The position numbers and the translations under genes are program-made. Shown here in pieces: positions 1-5,964 of a stretch of 7,734 nucleotides of DNA; within the stretch, counting starts at the first letter, position 1, and the number at the start of each line of letters is the position of its first letter. Below the pieces are notes generated by a model. It had not been told where the DNA came from. It did no database searches and saw only the letters and a list, made by a program, of their open reading frames with translations. Location of the stretch: NCBI GenBank assembly GCA_015233265.1, contig JADFXZ010000103.1, positions 1 through 7,734 of the forward strand. The letters run 5' to 3'. The DNA is from Nitrospirota bacterium (GTDB lineage: Bacteria; Nitrospirota; Thermodesulfovibrionia; Thermodesulfovibrionales; Magnetobacteriaceae).

Positions 1-58
1 GGGGGTTTTGTGCCTTAGCTTAGGATGATTTTCACGGTAAAGCGGGAATCCAGGAAAA
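1..58. other. Left window edge, no supported gene
   Basis: All three plus-strand frames meet stops within about 30 bases. The minus-strand frames have no start codon with a plausible ribosome site. The minus strand reads CCTGGATTCCCGCTTT near 39-54, resembling one arm of the ATTCCCGC/GCGGGAAT dispersed palindromes found between genes in many bacterial genomes; the other arm is decayed or absent. Confidence 0.3.
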
Positions 59-124
59 CATTGGTCAGGGCAAAAGTGTAGGCAATTTCTGACTGATTCT
101 TCAAATGCGCTTGCCCTGCCAATG
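59..124 (-). terminator. Candidate intrinsic terminator downstream of pilY1
   Basis: Arms at 111-124 and 59-73 pair as a 14-bp stem with a single bulged base, starting about 42 nt after the pilY1 stop. On the minus strand the 3' arm is followed directly by TTTT (58-55). The 37-nt loop is long, but a nested pairing inside it (GCATTT with AAATTGC, one bulge) would shorten it. The T tract is short, so termination may be partial. The plus strand has no T run after the stem, so the signal is specific to pilY1. Confidence 0.4.
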
Positions 125-165
125 GCCCTGACGCGGCTTACCCATCGGTAATCATCTTAACGCCG

Positions 166-3100
166 TCACCTCTCCATCCAATTCAGTACCTTCCCAAACG
201 CGTTCGATGAAGGCGCCACATACGGCGTTGTGCCTTCCGGGGCTATTCCAGGTATCCAGTTAGTTGTGGCGCCCATGGGGTTGCTCTGCAGCGAAGATTG
301 ATTTGTATCGCTTGAGGTCAGCCCATGAAACCCCGATGCAACAGAAATCTTGCTTATGGCGCTCGACGAGGTCTGCATAAACAGCGTACCCGTCAAACTT
401 GACGAGGGTATCGTGTAGGATGTGCAGTTGTCCATGAGCGAGCCTGGGGCTGCAGCCGTGGCACAGTTAAAGACCAGTTCCCTTGAGCGGCCTCCAAAAG
501 AACACACGTCCGAAGTAGGCTGCGTTGTCGTGTAGAAAATCATATTAGAGGCAAACGAAGGGTCTGAGATGTTGCGTTCGCTGATATAGGAGATACCGTT
601 GACAGACTCCGCGCTGTCAAGCGGGAATGTCCAGTCCGGCCTCTTTGTCCCGGCGCTGCTGAGAACATTACAGGTATTGGCCACTGTTGAGGACGTCAGG
701 TGCGTGACAGTAGTATTGTCGCAGCATCCATTCTGGTCACACACAAACGGGGAGGCATAGAGGAAGTCACCCGAGAGCACATTGTTGCTGCTGTCAACAA
801 CACTATATGTATCGAGCGGCTTAAAGTACCTTCCGCTTCCGGCAAACGCGTAGTATTGACTGAAACACTTATTGACGTTGACCTGACTGGTGACAGGGCC
901 GGTAAGCTTAAAGTAGTTTGAGTCGTAATACCAGCAGTTTGACCAATTAGCAGGGCAGGCGTTGCCGGTGCATAATGTAGTGGGGACTGTCCCTCCCGTA
1001 TAAATGGACAGAAGGCCGCCAGAGAATTTTGTCCATGTGGTATCCGGCGATGAGGTATATCCTGCTATGACATAGTCGGTATAGCCGTCTGAGTTTACGT
1101 CAACTCCGTTAGTAAACAACCTGCCGCCAAAGGCGCGGGCTATACCTGTGTCGTACTTATATACTCCGCCGGTGCTGCCAGCAGCGGTTGTGTTTATCGT
1201 AAAGTCATTGTTCAGGGCTAATGTAAAGGCCTTCAGATTTTGATAAGAATAACCGGTATATGTCTGCGGCCCTGACAGAAACATAACCATCAAATTCCCG
1301 CCTCTGTTGATAACCGCCGGGCCGGAGTAAGAAAAGCCAAGCTCAGGATTAGAAAACTCCCACAATAGAGACGGAGATGCCGGGTTGGTGATGTCAAGGG
1401 CAAAGTACGAGGACAGGCCAACGCAGCTGCTTAGTGCCGTTGCCGCGTCTGAGCGATTAGCTGTGAGACACGTATCTGACGGCGGTGTATATACATCTGA
1501 GGCTGCAGGACATGTACCGCTGGCCTGACATCCGCAGGCCCCGCCAAGACGCATACCGCCTATGAGTACAACCTTTTGTGAAGAAGCGCTGGTAGGTGTG
1601 TAGGAGTAGATATACGGCTTCAAATCGACAAAGTATATGTGGCAGCCAGAGTTTGGCGAATAGGATGGGTCTGCCAGATAGCGCAGATAGGGCAGGGCAT
1701 TCCTCGGAATAAATCCCCACAGCTCACTTCCAAGGGCAGAACCGCTCAACTGCTGTATCTCACCCGCGCCAAGCCCGGTAGAAGACAGCTTCCCCGCCTT
1801 AAAGGCGTGGAGCATTCCATCGTTTGCGCCCACAAAGGCTGCCCAATAGTCGGCATTACCGTTACTGGAATCCGGCGAGTATTGGTTTAAAACAGGGGTC
1901 GAGTAGATGATATCCCCAAGCTTCCACACGCTTGTTGTGGAGGAACCCAGATTGGCGGTTGTCCTGTTGCGAAGCCCTGACTTATCAACCCCGCGGGTAT
2001 AGTCGATAATATCGTTCAGGGATGCCGTGCCAATCATTGAAGCCCCCATGTAAGAGCTGAACGAGCTCGAGTTGCTTGTATTAAACGCAACGAGGCCGCT
2101 GCTTCCATTAGTATATATAGTCCTCACAGAGGCATTGTCATGATACAAGTCATAATAATTTCCGCTGTAACTTGTGGATGTGCTGTTGTAGCTTGACGGG
2201 TCGCGGCTGTTTCCACCGGCCTCCCAAATCGTGTTAAGGTAGTCGAAGGTTGTGGTAGAGGGATTTAGCGCTGTCAAAGTGCCGGTACCGGTTGTGTCGC
2301 TGTATAGTTGAATAACTGGATTGTTATTGACAACCGTAAAGTTTATAACATTGTCGTTTGTGAGATTTAACTTGAAATCGTTTTTGGTATCTTCTCTTAT
2401 CTCCTGCACCCCGCTGCTGTTATAGAACCAGAGGTTATTGAGGTAGCCAACCCAGGAAAGCTCTGTGTTGCCTGTAAAATACTTGTTTGGGTAAAACGTT
2501 GCCTGGATGAGATTGGCCCCGGACTGCGACCTCTGGGAAAGGACAGTGGCGGCAGTGCCTGAGGAAGTCTGTTTTAGGATCTGAAGAAACGCCAGTTCTA
2601 ACTGGGACTCAAGCGTTGAGGGGTTTGTCACCAGATAGTAATTATCTGGCACTCCGGTGCCGTTGACGCCTGTTGACCATTCAGTTGTATTGTCTGGCAG
2701 ATTATTGCCGTTACTGTCTGTGAAGCCGCCCCATTTCGCAGCATACCACAGCGGGTCATTGAGGAGCTTAACAGTGGACGCAGAGGTATTAATTGTATGC
2801 GTCAGAGAACCTATATTAGCGCCGTTAGTGGGCGTTGTGCCCGAGGTGGACGGCACTGTGGTAAAACTCGTGCCACAGTTTGAATGAGTAAGCAAGCCGG
2901 TATTCGGGCTGGCGGAGCTGCTGTTGCAGTTGGTTGCGAGGTATTGCTGGCCGTCGGTTGTCGTGCCGTTTACAATATATCCCATATTCATATTATAGGG
3001 CGTGGAACTGCCGGTCATCTTCACCGTAAAAGTAACCGTGGGAGGATTTGCGGCATTATTAGCTGTAATATAGATACAGCCGTCTGCGTCCATGTCGTAG

Positions 3101-5643
3101 TCTCCGCCCTGCGGTGAGTCCTCCCATGTAATGAAGTAACGGCCTATTATTGTGCCAGATGGAGGGCTTGTGCAGATTGTCGAGTTGCTGTCAATAACAA
3201 AATTAACCAGCGCGCATGGGTTTCCAACCGAGCTATTGAAGCAGGCGGGGATAAATTGAACGGGATATTGGCTTGATGAGCCAACATTAAGAGTCAATTT
3301 CGGAAGTGTGGTGCTCATCGCCACTGAATAAGTGGTAGCGTTCTGGGTGACGTTATCGCCTGTAATGGAGTTGTTGGGCGTGTTGGCGGCGTTTCTTAGG
3401 TCATTGATGTGCGCCCAGTAGGCAAGGCCGGCAAGATAGTACGAGGCCTGAGTGTTTGGGGATGTTGGGCAAAGCCCCCTCACCGCCGACAAGGCGCTTA
3501 CGCTCTTACTTGTACACAAATTAGTGGTAACGCCGCTTACCGTGTCGTTTGTCGCACCGGACTGGCCTATAAAGTAATTCCCCGACACATTCTCCCCTGT
3601 ACTGCCGCCAACTATATCGGTCTGTGTAGCCGCGTTTAGAAGGGTGCCGTTGACCCCTATATCTGCCGTCAGCCCGCTTCCAAAATTGCTGTTTACCCCG
3701 GGAAGTTGGTCAGAGTCATAGCTGGGAGCCACATCGCTTATCATCATGATAAACGGTTTGGAACAGTAAGGATATACTGTGTATGGGTCTACCCACGTAA
3801 CAGGACTAAGCCCTGAGACAATAGAGCTGTCATCCGCGCTGAAAGCCGATGTAGCAGCTGTCTTTCCCATGAAGTATCTCAAGGATTCATAATATATCTC
3901 GCTGATTGGATTTCCCCAGTTAACACATGTGCCACCTGAACTTTCTGAAAAGGTCAGATTGCCCCATGAGCAGGCGTCATTGGTATTATAAGTGCCGTCG
4001 CTCCAGCCCGAACCATAGTTGTACCTGTATATCTTTATTTTGTTCAGCGTGTCGATTATCCCGGGGGTGCCGGTGCTTGAGACACAGGCCGTGTTAGCCG
4101 TGCCGTGGCTGTTTATACAAAACGTCCCATCTGTTGTATAGTTTACCTCGTTTGTAATCGAGCCGATGTTTTTTCTGAGCACACCGCCGGATTTGTTTTT
4201 AATCCAGCTGCCGGTCATCAATCCGAAATACATTTTATTACTCTCGCCGTATGCCTGAAGAAGGCCTATTGGCTTATAATTGCCGCTTGGGTACAACTGG
4301 CACCTTTCAGACCCCAGCAAGGTCGAATCGCACACCTTTACCCTGACAATATAGTCCATTAAACTGCCTGTAGCCGCAGGGGGACGACGCACTTCCCACT
4401 GAGAACCGTTGTTATACTCTCCCGCCCTGTTGCATTGCCATCTCTCGTTAGACGCCCAATATGGCCATGAACCGCTGGCAACACGCATGGCGGGGGGATT
4501 TGTACTTGCATTGACTGTAGTATTACAGATAGAAACACTAGTCTGACCAGTCAGTGGAGTCACCTGATTTATCGTAGGGTCTCCCGTGCCGGGGGTATAT
4601 ATCTTTACCCAGCTGTGGGCGTCCTGAGGCAGAAATTGTCGTTCAAGTATTGTCGTAGAGGAGGTATCTGTAGACCTGTATCCACCATAAAGCACCTTTC
4701 TCAGGACATCCATTCTTGACATCGTGACCCAGTTGAGAAAGTTCCCGCTCCATGTGCTGCCGTTACATGTAGCAGGAGACGTAGAGGACACATAAGAAGG
4801 TGAGAAATAGTACGCTGTGGACGTATAAGAACTCGTCGCACCCGACGTATATGTATAGCACTTAGCAGAGTCGAAATAGCCGTAATATGTGATGGTTCCC
4901 TTGTACTGCGTATCAATCGTTCCATCGCCGTCGAGGTCGCTGTAGTCGTTGTATGCCTTGTAGCTGTTCTTGTGGTCTTTTGAAATATCGAGCATTAAAA
5001 GGGGCGAGACATTTCCGCCCATAAACGGAGGGATAGATGTACCGTTACAAAAATTGGTCATCGATGAGTTGGTTGCCGAAATCGATGTAGTAGTCGTAGA
5101 GGTCGTAGAGGTCGTTGTGGATGAAACCGCTGACGTGGTAGTCGATGATACCGCAGTGGTCGTTGTCACTGACCCGCTGGTAAACGCGGCGGATATGCAG
5201 TATGAATTATTGTTCGAATAAACATTATGACATGTCGTACCAGTCCCTGAACAGCCATTCCACTGGCAGGTACCGGCATCGCAGCTATTTGACTGCCCGC
5301 CACAGGCCGTCCAGCCTGTGAAAGTAGCACCGCCGCTCGGACTCTCGGTAAGGGTAACATCTGTGATACCGCTGCTGCCCGAATACTGAAAGCAATAGGC
5401 GCTTGCGGTATTGCCGGCGCAACAGTTCGAGCAGGGGTTAGAGCAGGTGGAATAACCTGTAGTTGCGGTTATGGCAGCGGTGCCAGTCCCTGTTTTACAC
5501 ACATCCACAGTCCAGTGCGCCTCGGCAGACTGGGTTGCTAATAACAGAAATGCTATAAAGAGCAGCAGACTTGTGATGTCTTTCCTGACTGCATAGCTGA
5601 TTACCCAAAACGGTCTGATTATATGTTTTTTCATTGCCGGCAT
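166..5643 (-). CDS. pilY1: PilY1/PilC-family type IV pilus tip adhesin and assembly protein
   Basis: Secreted tip-associated protein that, in characterised relatives, primes type IV pilus assembly, counteracts PilT-driven retraction and mediates adhesion or surface sensing. Residues are numbered from the ATG at 5643. A signal peptide with hydrophobic core 23-37 is probably cleaved after AEA (40-42). Next come a Cys-rich InlB-like repeat (43-155), a Thr/Ser linker (156-194) and a degenerate vWA-like region (about 212-640) opening with LDISKDHK and closing near FIMMISDV. After a long middle region, the PilY1 propeller runs from about 1239 (GDIIYSTPV, FVGANDGMLHAF, ELWGFIPRNALPYL, SYFALDITNP) and includes an EF-hand-like loop D1515-N1517-D1519-D1523. 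The tail has the family pattern SDVCSFGG and ends KVLNWMER. A TTG at 5649 is also in frame, but AGAGG at 5655-5651 is 7 nt from the ATG at 5643 and touches the TTG, so I prefer the ATG; ATG 5634 (MKKH) is a weaker alternative. Family assignment is secure; the detailed role is inferred. Confidence 0.93.
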   Translation of the reverse strand: MPAMKKHIIRPFWVISYAVRKDITSLLLFIAFLLLATQSAEAHWTVDVCKTGTGTAAITATTGYSTCSNPCSNCCAGNTASAYCFQYSGSSGITDVTLTESPSGGATFTGWTACGGQSNSCDAGTCQWNGCSGTGTTCHNVYSNNNSYCISAAFTSGSVTTTTAVSSTTTSAVSSTTTSTTSTTTTSISATNSSMTNFCNGTSIPPFMGGNVSPLLMLDISKDHKNSYKAYNDYSDLDGDGTIDTQYKGTITYYGYFDSAKCYTYTSGATSSYTSTAYYFSPSYVSSTSPATCNGSTWSGNFLNWVTMSRMDVLRKVLYGGYRSTDTSSTTILERQFLPQDAHSWVKIYTPGTGDPTINQVTPLTGQTSVSICNTTVNASTNPPAMRVASGSWPYWASNERWQCNRAGEYNNGSQWEVRRPPAATGSLMDYIVRVKVCDSTLLGSERCQLYPSGNYKPIGLLQAYGESNKMYFGLMTGSWIKNKSGGVLRKNIGSITNEVNYTTDGTFCINSHGTANTACVSSTGTPGIIDTLNKIKIYRYNYGSGWSDGTYNTNDACSWGNLTFSESSGGTCVNWGNPISEIYYESLRYFMGKTAATSAFSADDSSIVSGLSPVTWVDPYTVYPYCSKPFIMMISDVAPSYDSDQLPGVNSNFGSGLTADIGVNGTLLNAATQTDIVGGSTGENVSGNYFIGQSGATNDTVSGVTTNLCTSKSVSALSAVRGLCPTSPNTQASYYLAGLAYWAHINDLRNAANTPNNSITGDNVTQNATTYSVAMSTTLPKLTLNVGSSSQYPVQFIPACFNSSVGNPCALVNFVIDSNSTICTSPPSGTIIGRYFITWEDSPQGGDYDMDADGCIYITANNAANPPTVTFTVKMTGSSTPYNMNMGYIVNGTTTDGQQYLATNCNSSSASPNTGLLTHSNCGTSFTTVPSTSGTTPTNGANIGSLTHTINTSASTVKLLNDPLWYAAKWGGFTDSNGNNLPDNTTEWSTGVNGTGVPDNYYLVTNPSTLESQLELAFLQILKQTSSGTAATVLSQRSQSGANLIQATFYPNKYFTGNTELSWVGYLNNLWFYNSSGVQEIREDTKNDFKLNLTNDNVINFTVVNNNPVIQLYSDTTGTGTLTALNPSTTTFDYLNTIWEAGGNSRDPSSYNSTSTSYSGNYYDLYHDNASVRTIYTNGSSGLVAFNTSNSSSFSSYMGASMIGTASLNDIIDYTRGVDKSGLRNRTTANLGSSTTSVWKLGDIIYSTPVLNQYSPDSSNGNADYWAAFVGANDGMLHAFKAGKLSSTGLGAGEIQQLSGSALGSELWGFIPRNALPYLRYLADPSYSPNSGCHIYFVDLKPYIYSYTPTSASSQKVVLIGGMRLGGACGCQASGTCPAASDVYTPPSDTCLTANRSDAATALSSCVGLSSYFALDITNPASPSLLWEFSNPELGFSYSGPAVINRGGNLMVMFLSGPQTYTGYSYQNLKAFTLALNNDFTINTTAAGSTGGVYKYDTGIARAFGGRLFTNGVDVNSDGYTDYVIAGYTSSPDTTWTKFSGGLLSIYTGGTVPTTLCTGNACPANWSNCWYYDSNYFKLTGPVTSQVNVNKCFSQYYAFAGSGRYFKPLDTYSVVDSSNNVLSGDFLYASPFVCDQNGCCDNTTVTHLTSSTVANTCNVLSSAGTKRPDWTFPLDSAESVNGISYISERNISDPSFASNMIFYTTTQPTSDVCSFGGRSRELVFNCATAAAPGSLMDNCTSYTIPSSSLTGTLFMQTSSSAISKISVASGFHGLTSSDTNQSSLQSNPMGATTNWIPGIAPEGTTPYVAPSSNAFGKVLNWMER
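1075..1101 (-). other. EF-hand-like calcium loop in the PilY1 beta-propeller
   Basis: Encodes DVNSDGYTD, with D1515, N1517, D1519 and D1523 as likely ligands. Its place in the propeller matches the DxDxDxxxD calcium loop of P. aeruginosa PilY1, where calcium binding is known to control pilus extension and retraction. Asn replaces the second Asp, which is tolerated in EF-hand-like loops. Confidence 0.65.
4912..4938 (-). other. Calcium-binding-like Asp loop in the vWA-like region of PilY1
   Basis: Encodes DLDGDGTID (residues 236-244), a dockerin/EF-hand-like DxDxDGxxD loop. It lies shortly after the LDISKDHK segment that replaces the usual DxSxS metal site. Related loops at this place are common in this PilY1 subgroup. 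Metal binding is inferred from the spacing of acidic residues. Confidence 0.55.
5062..5172 (-). repeat. Ser/Thr-rich low-complexity linker with an 8-residue tandem duplication
   Basis: Encodes a run of almost only Thr, Ser, Ala and Val joining the InlB-like domain to the vWA-like region of PilY1. The octapeptide AVSSTTTS occurs twice in tandem (5131-5154 and 5107-5130). The two DNA copies differ at several positions, so the duplication is either old or held by selection on composition. A 9-base unit (gtcgtagag on the plus strand) is also tandemly repeated at 5093-5110, with a degenerate third copy at 5111-5119. Probably an extended, possibly glycosylated spacer. Confidence 0.75.
5179..5517 (-). 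other. Cys-rich divergent InlB-type repeat domain at the PilY1 N terminus
   Basis: Residues 43-155 of PilY1, directly after the predicted signal cleavage site. They follow the plan of divergent InlB/Listeria-Bacteroides-like repeats: an opening strand WTVDVCKTGTG, a middle VTLTESPSGGATFTGW motif and a closing AAF strand. Two insertions carry most of 12 cysteines (NPCSNCCAGN in the first; CDAGTC and GCSGTGTTC in the second). Several disulfides are likely if the domain is exported. The motif match is by eye; the fold and an adhesive role are inference. Confidence 0.6.
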
Positions 5644-5649
5644 ACTCAA

Positions 5650-5656
5650 CCCTCTC
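5650..5656 (-). promoter_or_regulatory. Ribosome binding site that decides the pilY1 start
   Basis: Reads GAGAGGG on the minus strand. Its AGAGG core is 7 nt from the ATG at 5643 but directly abuts the TTG at 5649, so translation from the ATG is favoured. Confidence 0.65.
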
Positions 5657-5766
5657 AGTGGTAATTATAATGTCATTTATCTAAGATTCTTTCCCCGATG
5701 CTAAATCACCCCTGCAACTGCCACCTCAGACTGAATAAGCAAATATTGTCACAGCAACAGTATAAC

Positions 5767-5795
5767 ATACTACAAATTTTCAGCGATTTTGTCAA
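5767..5795 (-). promoter_or_regulatory. Predicted sigma70-type promoter for pilY1
   Basis: On the minus strand a perfect -35 TTGACA (5795-5790) is followed by exactly 17 nt and a -10 TAGTAT (5772-5767, 4 of 6 consensus). Transcription would start near 5760, giving a leader of about 115 nt. It lies in AT-rich DNA directly upstream of pilY1. A dyad, AGTAT-aac-ATACT (5759-5771), covers the -10 box and the likely start point and could be an operator. Prediction from sequence only. Confidence 0.5.
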
Positions 5796-5817
5796 GGTAT
5801 TTCCTTTGAGAAAATAT

Positions 5818-5845
5818 TATGATTTCGCGACATATGATTTCGGGA
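5818..5845 (+). repeat. Short direct repeat in the divergent intergenic region
   Basis: TATGATTTCGCGA (5818-5830) and TATGATTTCGGGA (5833-5845) match at 12 of 13 positions with a 15-nt period. It sits just upstream of the pilY1 -35 box (5795-5790, minus strand). A tandem regulator half-site is possible; chance is not excluded. Confidence 0.5.
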
Positions 5846-5964
5846 ATTTGCATATTTATTTTGATATATGGCAGCATATATTAATGACGCCGGAATTAAC
5901 AGTATCTGTGGATATTTCTGCTCTTATCGAAGCGGAAACAATAGTCCGCGGCAGCGGTGGGTAA

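Larger units (their letters stand above)
5650..5964. other. AT-rich divergent intergenic region between pilY1 and the radical SAM gene
   Basis: About 315 bases, visibly richer in A and T than the flanking genes. It holds the predicted pilY1 promoter and leader, the 5759-5771 dyad and a direct repeat at 5818-5845. A plus-strand frame is open from 5698 to a TAA at 5962-5964, touching the radical SAM start codon. Its ATG at 5698 has no Shine-Dalgarno sequence and its AT-rich part overlaps the pilY1 promoter, so I do not call it a gene. I find no convincing promoter for the plus-strand genes: TATATT at 5877-5882 resembles a -10 box but has a poor -35. Confidence 0.6.

Noticed and set aside
700..4362. 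Several plus-strand ORFs of 73-85 codons across this span
   Set aside because: All lie antisense to pilY1, which is continuous and matches its family along its length. They lack ribosome sites and recognisable domains.
4970..5221. Plus-strand ORF rich in Val, Asp and Glu
   Set aside because: It is the antisense reading of the Thr/Ser linker codons of pilY1; the repeats are an artefact of that low-complexity stretch.
5179..5517. Possible c-type heme binding in the Cys-rich N-terminal region of PilY1
   Set aside because: No CxxCH motif is present; the one Cys-His pair (GTTCH) lacks the upstream cysteine at the right spacing.
5664..5669. Perfect TATAAT on the minus strand close to pilY1
   Set aside because: It has no acceptable -35 at 16-18 nt and would leave a leader of only about 13 nt, barely covering the ribosome site. 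The TTGACA-N17-TAGTAT promoter further upstream is better.
5644..5760. Riboswitch in the pilY1 leader, such as a cyclic-di-GMP type
   Set aside because: The leader has G-rich segments but I could not match it to the GEMM consensus or any other class I know.
5698..5964. 88-codon plus-strand ORF upstream of the radical SAM gene
   Set aside because: Its start has no ribosome binding site, its first two thirds are AT-rich intergenic-looking sequence overlapping the pilY1 promoter, and the product resembles no family I know. Only the last 26 codons are kept, as a weak finding.
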